Part shown: in pieces, positions 13,879 to 21,769 of the stretch
Layout: each line of letters begins with the position of its first letter
How positions within the stretch are numbered: position 1 is the stretch's first letter
Assembly (NCBI GenBank): GCA_002395525.1
Contig: DGXE01000011.1
Span: forward strand, 1 to 34,229
Direction: 5' to 3'
Source: Ruminococcus sp. UBA4240
Lineage (GTDB): Bacteria > Bacillota > Clostridia > Oscillospirales > Ruminococcaceae
Length of the DNA stretch: 34,229 nt
Notes under the pieces: model-generated
Told to the model about the DNA's origin: nothing
Database searches by the model: none
What the model saw: only the letters and a program-made list of their open reading frames with translations
Made by a program: the position numbers and the translations under genes

Positions 13879-16728
13879 TTATTCGGGGCGGTATTCCTCC
13901 ATGATGTAGGATTCAAATACGTCCCCTTCCTTGATGTCGGAGAATTTTTCAAGTGTGATGCCGCACTCAAAGCCCTGAGCCACTTCCTTAACGTCGTCCT
14001 TGAAGCGGCGCAGGCTGGACATCTTGTCGTCTGCGATGATGATACCGTCACGCACAACTCTGATAAGGCTGTTGCGCGCCATCTTTCCGCTGAGCACATA
14101 GGAGCCGGCAACAGCGCCTACGCTGGATATCCTGTACACCTGTCTTACCTCAGCACGGCCCAGGAGGTTCTCCCTTACCTTGGGGGCAAGCATACCCTTC
14201 ATGGCAGTGGTGATCTCCTCGATGGCGTCGTAGATTATCCTGTAAAGGCGCATATCCACGCCGTCACGCTCTGCATTCTCAGCCGCAACGGGATCAGGGC
14301 GCACATTAAAGCCTACTATGATGGCATTTGATGCGTTTGCAAGCATAACATCGCCCTCGGAGATGGCACCCACGGCACCGTGGATGACCTTGATGCGCAC
14401 CTCGTCGTTGGAGAGCTTTTCAAGAGACTGCTTTACAGCCTCCACAGAGCCCTGTACGTCCGCCTTTACGATGATAGGCAGCTCCTTTACCTCGCCCTGC
14501 TCTATCTGGCTGAACAGGTTGTCAAGCGTTACCTTCTGATACTGCTTGAACTGCTCCTGCTTTGCCTCGTGCTTTCTCTGCTCCACAAGCTCTCTTGCCA
14601 GCTTCTCATCCTTTACGGCATTAAAGGTATCGCCTGCTGCGGGAACCTCTGCCAGACCTGTTATCTCAACAGGGCAGGAGGGACCTGCTTCCTTTACCCT
14701 TTCGCCCTTGTCGTTGGTCATTACACGGACGTGTCCAACTGCGGTGCCCGCAATGATGACATCCCCTGTGCGGAGAGTACCGTTCTGCACCAGAAGTGTT
14801 GCAATGGGGCCTCTGCCCTTGTCAAGGCGGGCTTCGATGACAGTACCCTTTGCGGCACGGTCGGGATTTGCCCTCAGATCCGCCACATCAGCCACAAGAA
14901 TGATGTTTTCAAGCAGATCGTCAAGACCCATGCCCGTCTTTGCGGATACGGGAACGCATATAACATCGCCGCCCCACTCCTCGCACACCAGACCGTACTC
15001 GGTCAGCTGCTGCTTTACGTGGTCGGGGTTTGCCTCGGGCTTGTCCATCTTGTTTATGGCAACGATTATGGAAACTCCCGCTGCCTTTGCGTGGTTGATG
15101 GCTTCAACAGTCTGGGGCATGATGCCGTCGTCGGCTGCCACTACCAGTATGGCTATATCCGTTACGGATGCGCCTCTTGCACGCATGGAGGTGAATGCCT
15201 CATGGCCGGGGGTATCAAGGAAGGTGATCTCCCTGCCCTTTATATTCACCCTGTATGCACCTATGTGCTGTGTTATGCCGCCTGCCTCGGTGGCTGTAAC
15301 GTGGGCATTTCTGATATTGTCAAGCAGCGAAGTCTTGCCGTGGTCAACGTGACCCATGACCACAACAACAGGCGCACGGGGGATGCCCTCGCCGTCGTCC
15401 TCGCTGTCGTCGATAAGGCGCTCCTCTATGGTGACGATGACTTCCTTCTCTACCTTTGCGCCCAGCTCCTCTGCCACCAGGGATGCGGTGTCAAAGTCTA
15501 TGACCTGGTTTATGGTACACATCTCGCCCAGGGTCATGAGCTTCTTTATGACCTCATTGGCGTTGACCTTGAGCCTTGCTGCCAGCTCGGACACTACTAT
15601 CTTATCGGGGATGAGCACCTTGAGCTGCTGCTTTCTTGCTCTTTCAAGCTCGATCCTTCTCAGCTTCTCTGCCTCAGTCTCACGCTTGCCGCTGTACTGC
15701 TGCTGCTTTCTCTGGGCAGACTTCTGGTTTATCTTCTGCTTCTTGGCAAGGTTGTCCTTGCGCTTGCCGGAGCCGCCGGAGGATGTAGCCATGTTGTCAT
15801 AGCGCTCGTTGTACTTGTCTATATCCACATAGCTGCCCCTGGTGTCGATGGTGTGGCGCTTTGTGTCCACCTGTACATCGGCTTTCTCGGAGATGTTGCC
15901 CCCAAGCTTTGTCTTGTTGCCCTTCTCCTGGCGGGGAGCCTTTTCCTCCTTGGGCTTTTTGCTCTGCTCGGTCTTCTTGTTCTTCTGTTCGTCCGACTTC
16001 TGCATCTGGCTGTTGAAGCGTTCAAGGGCAGATTTCTGCTGTACCTTCGCCTTGTCCCCGGACTTGCTGTCACCCTTGGATACGCTCTTCATGGAGGACA
16101 GGTCTATCTTGCCAATCTTGCCCAGTCTGGGTGTGGTCTGCTCGGGCTGCTCGACAGCCTTTTCCGCAGGTTTTTCTGCAGATTTCTCTGCAGCCTTCTC
16201 CGCAGGCTTTTCCTCAACCTTTTCAGCAGATTTTTCTGCAGACTTGTCTGCCGGTTTTTCCGCTTTTTCGGCAGTTTTTATATCAGTGTCTGCTGCGAAC
16301 TTTTCAGTCTCCTTTTCGGGAGCGGGCTTTTCAGCAGTCTTCTTTTCGGCGGCAGGCTTCTGGGCTGCCTTCTTGTCGGCGCTCTTTTCAGCCTTTTCTC
16401 CATTATCCTTTGCAGCCTTCTCCTCCGCCTTTTCAGCAGTCTCCGCCGCCTTCTTTGCGGTGCGCCTTGTCTTCTTGACAGGCTTTTCCTCCTCCTTTAC
16501 GGGAGGCTTGTCATTGCGGGTGGCAAAATACTCGTCAAAGCTGTCCACCTGATTGTCCTGTGTGTATATCTCAAGGACGGTGTTCAGCTCCTCCTCGGTA
16601 AGGCTGCCGCCGGTCTTCTTTGCCAGCCCCATTTTCTCCGAAATGGTATCCACCAGCTGCTGTGCGGCAGTGCCTAAGTCCTTTGCCACCTCTGTGATCT
16701 TGAATTTTGTCGTTGTCTTTGTGCTCAT
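13879..16728 (-). CDS. infB: Translation initiation factor IF-2
   Basis: 949 residues. IF2_N-like segments lie at the start and near residues 372-425. Between them, residues about 80-350 are a lysine/alanine/glutamate-rich linker with many AEK repeats. The GTPase domain has G1 GHVDHGKT (459-466), G3 DTPGH (505-509) and G4 NKMD (559-562), followed by the IF2 domains that bind fMet-tRNA. It recruits initiator tRNA to the 30S subunit. The length exceeds that of Bacillus IF-2 because of the linker, which probably varies between strains. AGAGGGG lies 12 nt before the ATG, a long spacing. It follows ylxQ by 19 nt. Confidence 0.97.
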   Translation of the reverse strand: MSTKTTTKFKITEVAKDLGTAAQQLVDTISEKMGLAKKTGGSLTEEELNTVLEIYTQDNQVDSFDEYFATRNDKPPVKEEEKPVKKTRRTAKKAAETAEKAEEKAAKDNGEKAEKSADKKAAQKPAAEKKTAEKPAPEKETEKFAADTDIKTAEKAEKPADKSAEKSAEKVEEKPAEKAAEKSAEKPAEKAVEQPEQTTPRLGKIGKIDLSSMKSVSKGDSKSGDKAKVQQKSALERFNSQMQKSDEQKNKKTEQSKKPKEEKAPRQEKGNKTKLGGNISEKADVQVDTKRHTIDTRGSYVDIDKYNERYDNMATSSGGSGKRKDNLAKKQKINQKSAQRKQQQYSGKRETEAEKLRRIELERARKQQLKVLIPDKIVVSELAARLKVNANEVIKKLMTLGEMCTINQVIDFDTASLVAEELGAKVEKEVIVTIEERLIDDSEDDGEGIPRAPVVVVMGHVDHGKTSLLDNIRNAHVTATEAGGITQHIGAYRVNIKGREITFLDTPGHEAFTSMRARGASVTDIAILVVAADDGIMPQTVEAINHAKAAGVSIIVAINKMDKPEANPDHVKQQLTEYGLVCEEWGGDVICVPVSAKTGMGLDDLLENIILVADVADLRANPDRAAKGTVIEARLDKGRGPIATLLVQNGTLRTGDVIIAGTAVGHVRVMTNDKGERVKEAGPSCPVEITGLAEVPAAGDTFNAVKDEKLARELVEQRKHEAKQEQFKQYQKVTLDNLFSQIEQGEVKELPIIVKADVQGSVEAVKQSLEKLSNDEVRIKVIHGAVGAISEGDVMLANASNAIIVGFNVRPDPVAAENAERDGVDMRLYRIIYDAIEEITTAMKGMLAPKVRENLLGRAEVRQVYRISSVGAVAGSYVLSGKMARNSLIRVVRDGIIIADDKMSSLRRFKDDVKEVAQGFECGITLEKFSDIKEGDVFESYIMEEYRPE

Positions 16729-16747
16729 AGGCGTATGATACCCCTCT

Positions 16748-17095
16748 TTACTGGTTTATCGTATTCTCAGCAGAGTTCCCCTCTGCACTCAAAATCTCTT
16801 TCGCTTTCCCGGCAAAGCCCTTGTCGCATACGGCCATGACCGCAGCAGGCTTTCCCAGCTTTTCGCCCACAGCGGCCTTGTCTGCATCTATCCTGACAAT
16901 ATCCGCTTTGCTCTCGAACTTTTCCGCCGCAAAGGCTATTTCCTTTTCGGTCTTGGGGGATATGTCGCAGGCTTCAAGGATAAGGTATGCCTTATGCTGC
17001 ATCACCGCTTCCTTCACGCTGTCAAACCCCATCTCCATGCGTCCTGCCCTGCGGCATACCGTGAGCAGGCCGAACAGTTTCTCATCCGCTGCCAT
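16748..17095 (-). CDS. ylxQ: L7Ae-family RNA-binding protein YlxQ
   Basis: 115 residues of the ribosomal L7Ae/L30e/S12e/Gadd45 fold, shown by GLLTVCRRAGRMEMGFDSVKE at the start and the later LEACDISPKT. YlxQ-type proteins bind K-turn RNA; the cellular target is not established. GTG at 17104 is possible, but AGAGG is 8 nt before the ATG at 17095, which is chosen. The gene overlaps ylxR by 14 nt, so the two are probably coupled. The position between ylxR and infB is the Firmicutes norm. Confidence 0.88.
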   Translation of the reverse strand: MAADEKLFGLLTVCRRAGRMEMGFDSVKEAVMQHKAYLILEACDISPKTEKEIAFAAEKFESKADIVRIDADKAAVGEKLGKPAAVMAVCDKGFAGKAKEILSAEGNSAENTINQ

Positions 17096-17354
17096 CAAGC
17101 TCACCTCTCATGCTTTCGTATACCTCCGGGGGAATGGTACATTCAAGGCTTCTCCCTATGCGCCCTGTCTTCACAGCCCTTTCAAGGCATTTCACATCAC
17201 GGCATATATATGCCCCGCGGCCTGCCTTCTTCCCTGTAAGATCCAGTGACACAGCCCCCTCCGGACTGCGCACCACCCTTATAAGCTCCTTCTTGGGCTT
17301 TTTCTCATTGCAGCCCATGCAGGTGCGTTCGGGTATCTTCTTCACCTTTACCAA
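17082..17354 (-). CDS. ylxR: YlxR/RnpM family protein (DUF448)
   Basis: 90 residues. The family signature RTCMGC (residues 10-15) and GRGAYICRDVKC (45-57) are present. YlxR proteins are small nucleic-acid-binding proteins encoded after nusA; some have been reported to bind RNase P RNA (RnpM). The start is a TTG at 17354: no ATG or GTG lies upstream in frame, and GGTGG sits at suitable spacing. It overlaps ylxQ at its 3' end. Confidence 0.88.
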   Translation of the reverse strand: MVKVKKIPERTCMGCNEKKPKKELIRVVRSPEGAVSLDLTGKKAGRGAYICRDVKCLERAVKTGRIGRSLECTIPPEVYESMRGELDGSG

Positions 17355-17387
17355 ATGACCACCACCATATGCAAGGAAATCGTGTTA

Positions 17388-18464
17388 TCAGTTGCCGGGC
17401 TTGATATCTATCTTGTAGCCTGTAAGACGGGCTGCAAGCTTGGCATTTTGACCCTTGTTGCCTATCGCCAGTGACAGCTCATTTTCGGGCACGTATGCGG
17501 TGCACATCTTCTCATCGCTGTCTGCCACCTCCACACGGTTCACCTTTGCGGGGGAGAGGGCATTTGCCACAAACTTCGCAGGATCCGCATCGTAGGGGAT
17601 GATATCTATCTTCTCGTTGGCAAGGGATGCCAGTATATTGTTTATACGTGTGCTCTTGGGGCCTATGCAGGAGCCTACCGCATCCACGTTCTCATCATTG
17701 GACTTTACGGCTATCTTCGTGCGGGAGCCTGCCTCACGGGCAATGGAAACTATCTCCACTGTGCCGTCGTATATCTCGGGCACCTCTCTCTCAAAGAGCT
17801 TGCGGACAAAGTCCTTGTACACCCTTGACAGCTTTACTGTGGGACGCCTTTCAAGATTTATGATATCCACGATGTACACATCTATGATGTCATCTACCTT
17901 GAGCACCTCTCCGGGTATCTGGTCGTTCTTCATAAGGGAGAATTCATTCTTGCCCACCCTGACGGTGACGATGCCGTTTGCAGGCTCTGTCCTTATTACC
18001 TCTGCGGATACTATCTCACGCACCTTGTCCTGATATTCCGCAATGAGCTTTTCCTTCTCGAATTCCCTTACGTCGTGGCGGATGGACTGCTTTGCATACT
18101 GTGCGGCAACTCTGCCGAAGGTGGCAGGATCAAGGGCATAGGCTATCTTTTCCCCTACAACACAGTTGGGGTCTATCGTCCTTGCCTCGTCGATATTTAT
18201 CTCATTGAAGTCGATGGGCTCATCATCAACGATGGTCCTCATTATGCAGGCACGCATCTCCCTCTTCTCGGGATCTATCTTTACGGAGAATTCCTCCTCA
18301 TCCGTATCGGGGAACTGCTTTTTCATGGCCTTGAATACCCCGTCCTCTATCCTTGCGATGAGATCCTCCAGAGGTATGCCCCTCAACTGTGCCAGCTGTT
18401 CAAGCGCCTCAAAAAACTCGGCGCTGCTGGATGCCTTTTCACTCGCTGCTACTTTCTTTTTCAT
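17388..18464 (-). CDS. nusA: Transcription termination/antitermination protein NusA
   Basis: 358 residues, the short Gram-positive form without the C-terminal acidic repeats. Order: N-terminal RNA polymerase-binding domain (about 1-130, EFFEALEQLAQLRGI), S1 domain (about 135-200, GIVTVRVGKNE), then two KH domains (VGSCIGPKS and LAIGNKGQNAKLAARLTG). It modulates pausing, termination and antitermination. The ribosome site AGGTGG is 13 nt from the ATG, unusually far, and no nearer start exists. In several bacteria the operon is controlled by NusA itself, which would fit the rimP leader hairpin (inference). Confidence 0.96.
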   Translation of the reverse strand: MKKKVAASEKASSSAEFFEALEQLAQLRGIPLEDLIARIEDGVFKAMKKQFPDTDEEEFSVKIDPEKREMRACIMRTIVDDEPIDFNEINIDEARTIDPNCVVGEKIAYALDPATFGRVAAQYAKQSIRHDVREFEKEKLIAEYQDKVREIVSAEVIRTEPANGIVTVRVGKNEFSLMKNDQIPGEVLKVDDIIDVYIVDIINLERRPTVKLSRVYKDFVRKLFEREVPEIYDGTVEIVSIAREAGSRTKIAVKSNDENVDAVGSCIGPKSTRINNILASLANEKIDIIPYDADPAKFVANALSPAKVNRVEVADSDEKMCTAYVPENELSLAIGNKGQNAKLAARLTGYKIDIKPGN

Positions 18465-18560
18465 TTTTTTATAAAAGCCACCTTTCCTGATAGAAGTTAG
18501 ATCGTCTTGTTATTACATTTCGTATCTGTTTGCGTATTTGCTTTGTGTACTGCGCTGTAA

Positions 18561-18588
18561 GAAGCATGAGGCGAGAGGCAAGAGGCAA
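18561..18588 (+). repeat. Heptamer array in the nusA-rimP gap
   Basis: Four 7-nt units on the plus strand: GAAGCAT, GAGGCGA, GAGGCAA, then GAGGCAA. It faces the array at the rimP stop in inverted orientation, so the pair can fold together. Confidence 0.75.
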
Positions 18589-18631
18589 GATATGCTGACA
18601 AAGAGTTTTTATCTTGCCTTCCTCTTTTTTT

Positions 18632-18650
18632 GCAAAAGCGATGCTTTTGC
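18632..18650. other. Short hairpin in the nusA-rimP gap
   Basis: A perfect 8-bp stem, GCAAAAGC with GCTTTTGC, and a 3-nt loop. On the minus strand it is followed by A residues, not T, so it is not a terminator for rimP. With the flanking arrays it resembles the gap between epimerase and ispD. Confidence 0.5.
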
Positions 18651-18651
18651 T

Positions 18652-18672
18652 TCTCGTCACTGCTCATTGCTT
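18652..18672 (-). repeat. Degenerate heptamer array abutting the rimP stop codon
   Basis: AAGCAAT, GAGCAGT and GACGAGA follow the TAG stop directly on the minus strand. The first bases after the stop are the same as after the ispD stop. Confidence 0.6.
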
Positions 18673-19185
18673 CTATTCTGCGCTTTCTATGTCCTCATCG
18701 TCGTAAAGGCGGACAAAGGCGGTCTCGGACAGCTTTACCTGTATTTCCTCAGTGTCGTCGCCCTTTTCCGTCAGGACTGTCAGGGTCTTTGTGCCCTCGT
18801 CATAGTCCCTGATGATGCCGATGAATTCCTTTACGCCTTCATGCTCCCTGATGTAGCGGACGCGCACGGGACAGTCCCTGTATTCCTCGAAGTGCTCCTT
18901 TTTGCGAAGCTCCCTGCCAAGTCCGGGAGAGCCTACCTCAAGTATGTACTGCTCCTCGATGGGGTCTGCCTCGTCAAGAGCCTTTGACAGGGGACGGGTC
19001 ATAGCCTCGCAGTCGTCCATGTCAATGCTGCCCCCGGGCCGCTCGATAAGCACCCTCAGATAGCGCAGCGCCCCTTCCTTTTCGTATGTGATGTCCCAGA
19101 TGCCAAGCCCCAGCTCATCTGCTATGGGCTTTGCCAGCTTGTACGCCACAGCGGCGATATTGCCGCCCTTCTGCCTGTTTGCCAT
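18673..19185 (-). CDS. rimP: Ribosome maturation factor RimP
   Basis: 170 residues. The N-terminal alpha/beta domain contains LGLGIWDITYEKEG and LRVLIERPGGSIDMDDCE, and the middle VGSPGLGREL is the RimP hallmark (SPG). The C-terminal SH3-like domain is present, with DEDIESAE at the end. It is needed for late 30S assembly. GTG at 19191 is a possible start, but AGGG spacing favours ATG 19185. It heads the rimP-nusA-ylxR-ylxQ-infB-rbfA-nrnA-truB-ribF-gltX operon. Confidence 0.95.
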   Translation of the reverse strand: MANRQKGGNIAAVAYKLAKPIADELGLGIWDITYEKEGALRYLRVLIERPGGSIDMDDCEAMTRPLSKALDEADPIEEQYILEVGSPGLGRELRKKEHFEEYRDCPVRVRYIREHEGVKEFIGIIRDYDEGTKTLTVLTEKGDDTEEIQVKLSETAFVRLYDDEDIESAE

Positions 19186-19209
19186 ACTCACCCTGCCTTA
19201 TACATGAAC

Positions 19210-19233
19210 AAAGACCGGATCGCTCCGGTCTTT
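19210..19233 (-). terminator. Terminator-like hairpin in the rimP leader (possible attenuator)
   Basis: A perfect 10-bp stem (AAAGACCGGA with TCCGGTCTTT) and 4-nt loop lie about 20 nt after the predicted start and 25 nt before the rimP ATG. A short U-rich run follows on the minus strand. A longer T-run lies on the plus strand, where no gene ends. An attenuator for the nusA operon is inferred. Confidence 0.6.
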
Positions 19234-19257
19234 TGTCTTACTATTCTGCTGTAAGCA

Positions 19258-19286
19258 ATTTTACCACTATTTACCGCAGATTGCAA
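19258..19286 (-). promoter_or_regulatory. Promoter of the rimP-nusA-infB operon
   Basis: TTGCAA (19286-19281) and TAAAAT (19263-19258) with a 17-nt spacer ending in TGG, an extended -10. The leader is about 65 nt. Confidence 0.8.
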
Positions 19287-19420
19287 GCATTTCAGGCGCA
19301 TTTAGGCGTTTTAGACATATATAAACACGATCCATCCGGGCTTTGTGGGCAACTCGACCATCAAAAAGCCGAAAACAAAGAGGGAGAAAGCCATCAGCTC
19401 ATCTGATCCCCAACTTATGC
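19287..19420. other. Non-coding stretch between the rimP and fur promoters
   Basis: I see no gene here. The only pattern is a short direct repeat (CATTT-AGGCG type) near 19289-19310. Upstream regulatory DNA for the two divergent promoters is the likely content. Confidence 0.5.
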
Positions 19421-19449
19421 TTGACAACTCACCGGCTATGATGTATAAT
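19421..19449 (+). promoter_or_regulatory. Consensus sigma-A promoter of fur-znuCB
   Basis: Perfect TTGACA (19421-19426) and perfect TATAAT (19444-19449) with a 17-nt spacer. Predicted start near 19456, leader about 89 nt. Such a strong promoter implies tight repression. Confidence 0.92.
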
Positions 19450-19471
19450 GATAATGAAAATCATTATCATT
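19447..19471 (+). promoter_or_regulatory. Fur/Zur-type operator (25-bp perfect inverted repeat)
   Basis: Two 11-bp arms around AAA. The central 19 bases, GATAATGAAAATCATTATC, differ from the classical Fur-box consensus at one central position. It covers the end of the -10 box and the transcription start, so the bound protein would block initiation. The first gene encodes a Fur-family protein, so autoregulation is inferred. Confidence 0.9.
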
Positions 19472-19503
19472 TTTTCAAATATCACAAGGCTCAGGAGCAA
19501 AGT

Positions 19504-19524
19504 CCTGCTTCCTGCCGCCTGCTT
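19504..19524 (-). repeat. Three-unit heptamer array in the fur leader
   Basis: On the minus strand AAGCAGG, CGGCAGG and AAGCAGG in 7-nt register. Unlike the others it is not next to a minus-strand stop codon. Confidence 0.6.
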
Positions 19525-19544
19525 ATAGCCGAGGGTTTGATCAT

Positions 19545-19976
19545 ATGGGATACAAGACAAAGCACAGCGATGAAGTGATACACTTTCTCGATGCCACCAG
19601 AGGGGAGCATTTCACCGCCGCAGATGTAATAGAGCATTTCAGGAGCCGGGGGAGCAAAATAGGTGCCGCCACTGTTTACAGGCAGCTTGACAAGCTTGTG
19701 GCAGGCGGGACGGTGGCAAAGTATGTTCTTGACAGCTCCGGCTCCGCCTGCTATGAGTATTTGGGCGGCAGTGAGGAGTGCCACAGGGAAAGCGGGCGGT
19801 GCTACCACCTCAAATGCACCGTCTGCGGGAAGATAATCCATCTGCACAGCCCCGCACTTGACAGCGTTACCCTGGGCATCGCACAGGAGAACGGCTTTGA
19901 CATTGACTGCATACGCACGGTATTCTGCGGCATATGCAAAGACTGCAAGGAGACAGCGGGAGAGAACAATGACTGA
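19545..19976 (+). CDS. Fur-family metal-responsive repressor (probably Zur-like)
   Basis: 143 residues. The winged helix contains GSKIGAATVYRQLDKL (residues 37-52), the Fur DNA-recognition helix. A CxxC pair at 91/94 and C128xxC131 (plus Cys134) would hold the structural zinc. The sensing region reads ECH...CYHLKC (79-91), with Cys where many Fur proteins have His. GAGGG lies before the ATG. It overlaps znuC by 8 nt in a regulator-ATPase-permease operon behind a Fur-type box. Zinc sensing is inferred from the ZnuBC-type partners; iron or manganese is not excluded by sequence. Confidence 0.88.
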   Translation: MGYKTKHSDEVIHFLDATRGEHFTAADVIEHFRSRGSKIGAATVYRQLDKLVAGGTVAKYVLDSSGSACYEYLGGSEECHRESGRCYHLKCTVCGKIIHLHSPALDSVTLGIAQENGFDIDCIRTVFCGICKDCKETAGENND

Positions 19977-20670
19977 ACAGATAATATGCAGGGATCTCAC
20001 TCTGGGCTACGAGGGGGTTCCTGTGGCGGAAAACCTTAATTTTACCGTCTGCCAGGGGGACTACCTCTGTATTCTTGGGGAGAACGGCTCCGGCAAGAGC
20101 ACCCTTATCAAGGCCATACTGGGGCTCAAGCAGGGCATGAGCGGCACCCTTGAATGGAGCGGCGGCATAAGGCGGGGGGAAGTGGGCTACCTTCCTCAGC
20201 AGACTATGGTGCAAAGGGATTTCCCCGCCTCCGTAAGGGAGATAGTCCTTTCTGGCTGCCTTGCGGGCTGCGGCCACCGCCCCTTTTTCTCAAAGGCGCA
20301 GAAGCAGCTTGCGGCGGACAATATGGAGCGCCTTGGCATAGCAGCCCTTGCAGACAGGTGCTACCGTGACCTTTCGGGGGGGCAGCAGCAGAGGGTGCTC
20401 CTTGCCCGTGCCCTGTGCGCCACAAAGAAGATACTCCTCCTTGATGAGCCGGTCACAGGCCTTGACCCGAAGGCACAGACGGAGCTGTACGACCTCATAG
20501 CCTCCCTGAACAAACAGGGAACGACTATCATCATGGTCTCCCACGATCCGGGCGCCGCCCTTGCCTATGCCACACATATTTTGCTCATGGGGGACAGGGG
20601 TCAGCTCTTCTGCGGCACTGCGGAGGACTACAAAAAGCACATGGGAGGTGATCTGTATGCAGGGGATTGA
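19969..20670 (+). CDS. znuC: Metal ABC transporter ATPase (ZnuC-like)
   Basis: 233 residues. Walker A GENGSGKS at 37-44, signature LSGGQ at 135-139 and Walker B ILLLDEP at 155-161, followed by GLDP and the switch motif SHD. It belongs to the ATPase group serving zinc/manganese/iron ABC importers. The open frame extends upstream to 19858, but the ATG at 19969 has GGGAG close by and fits the family. It overlaps the regulator gene by 8 nt and znuB by 14 nt, so all three are probably co-translated. Confidence 0.9.
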   Translation: MTEQIICRDLTLGYEGVPVAENLNFTVCQGDYLCILGENGSGKSTLIKAILGLKQGMSGTLEWSGGIRRGEVGYLPQQTMVQRDFPASVREIVLSGCLAGCGHRPFFSKAQKQLAADNMERLGIAALADRCYRDLSGGQQQRVLLARALCATKKILLLDEPVTGLDPKAQTELYDLIASLNKQGTTIIMVSHDPGAALAYATHILLMGDRGQLFCGTAEDYKKHMGGDLYAGD

Positions 20671-21583
20671 AAAGCTGGGTGAATACTTTGAATATCCATT
20701 TGTGCGCTATGCCTTCCTGGTGGGGCTGCTCATCGCCCTGTGCTCATCACTGCTGGGGGTAACACTGGTGCTCAAACGGTTTTCCTTTATAGGGGACGGT
20801 CTTTCCCACGCAGCATTCGGGGGGCTTGCACTGGCATCCTCCCTGCCTGTCATGGTAAAGGAGCTGTTCACCGCCGCCGCAAACGGCGGGGAAATGTCCC
20901 CGGGCGCTGCAAAGCTGGCGGATGCCCTGTCAAACATCAACGACATGGTGATAGTCCTGCCCTTTACCCTTATATGTGCGGTGCTGCTGCTGCGCACGGG
21001 GCAGAACACCAAGATAAAGGGGGATGCGGCAGTGGCAATGCTCTCGGTGGGGGCGCTGGCAATAGGCTATCTGCTGATGAACCGCTTCCCTTCCGCATCC
21101 AATATATCAGGCGATGTATGCAGCACCCTTTTCGGCTCCACCTCCATCCTTACGCTGAAAAAGGAGGATGTGGCGGTATGCGTGGTGATGTCCCTTGTGG
21201 TCATAGGGCTGTATGTATTCTTCTACAACCGCCTGTTCTCCGTCACATTTGATGAGAGCTTCACCCGTGCCATCGGCATGGATGCGGATAAATACAACCT
21301 GCTTATAGCTGTGGTGACTGCATTCATCATCGTCATAGCCATGGAACTGGTAGGCTCCCTGCTCATATCAGCACTTATCATCTTCCCCGCCCTGTCCGCC
21401 ATGAGGGTGTTCCGCTCCTTTAAAAGCGTTATCATATGCTCCGGGGTCATATCCGTCATATGTGCAGCACTGGGGATGACCATATCCCTGCTGGCATCCA
21501 CCCCCGTAGGTGCCACCATAGTTGCAGCAGACCTGTGTATGTTCCTCATATTCTCTGTCATTGGAAAAATGAAGAATACATAA
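20657..21583 (+). CDS. znuB: Metal ABC transporter permease (ZnuB-like, ABC-3 family)
   Basis: 308 residues with about eight hydrophobic helices. FSFIGDGLSHAAFGGLALA (about residues 40-58) is the ABC-3 permease hallmark, and the C-terminal half holds ELVGSLLISALIIFPALSA. It imports a divalent metal with ZnuC. GGAGGTGA 5 nt before the ATG at 20657 decides this start over the open frame from 20561. No gene for a ZnuA-type binding lipoprotein follows; a terminator comes instead. The last codons (MKNT and the stop) lie inside a 7-nt repeat array, so the extreme C terminus may be repeat-derived. Confidence 0.92.
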   Translation: MQGIEKLGEYFEYPFVRYAFLVGLLIALCSSLLGVTLVLKRFSFIGDGLSHAAFGGLALASSLPVMVKELFTAAANGGEMSPGAAKLADALSNINDMVIVLPFTLICAVLLLRTGQNTKIKGDAAVAMLSVGALAIGYLLMNRFPSASNISGDVCSTLFGSTSILTLKKEDVAVCVVMSLVVIGLYVFFYNRLFSVTFDESFTRAIGMDADKYNLLIAVVTAFIIVIAMELVGSLLISALIIFPALSAMRVFRSFKSVIICSGVISVICAALGMTISLLASTPVGATIVAADLCMFLIFSVIGKMKNT

Positions 21584-21602
21584 TGAAGAATGTATAATGC
21601 AA
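21568..21602 (+). repeat. Heptamer array containing the znuB stop codon
   Basis: Five 7-nt units on the plus strand: AATGAAG, AATACAT, AATGAAG, AATGTAT, then AATGCAA. The array starts inside the coding sequence and includes the TAA stop (21581-21583). Confidence 0.85.
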
Positions 21603-21634
21603 AGAACCGCTTGCCTGACTTCCTCTGATATACA

Positions 21635-21663
21635 AAAAACCGCTCCCATCGGGAGCGGTTTTT
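21635..21663. terminator. Bidirectional intrinsic terminator between znuB and the glycosyltransferase-like gene
   Basis: A 13-bp perfect stem, AAAAACCGCTCCC with GGGAGCGGTTTTT, and a 3-nt loop. The A/T tracts give U-runs in both directions. Confidence 0.92.
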
Positions 21664-21695
21664 GCAGTTACAGAGGGAATAAAGCCTCAATTCTC

Positions 21696-21730
21696 CGCCA
21701 CTAACAGCTATTCACTATTAGCTATTAGCT
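21696..21730 (-). repeat. Heptamer array downstream of the glycosyltransferase-like gene
   Basis: Five units on the minus strand: AGCTAAT twice, AGTGAAT, AGCTGTT, then AGTGGCG. It lies about 40 nt after the stop. Similar words recur near 32883-32914. Confidence 0.75.
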
Positions 21731-21769
21731 ATAAAAGTACAGCGTGCAAAGAGAAAACATAGCCTCTCT

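Noticed and set aside
14380..16677. A 765-codon open frame on the plus strand opposite infB
   Set aside because: It is a shadow of the infB reading frame caused by codon bias and the AEK repeats. It is rich in Leu/Cys/Tyr, has no ribosome site and resembles no protein.
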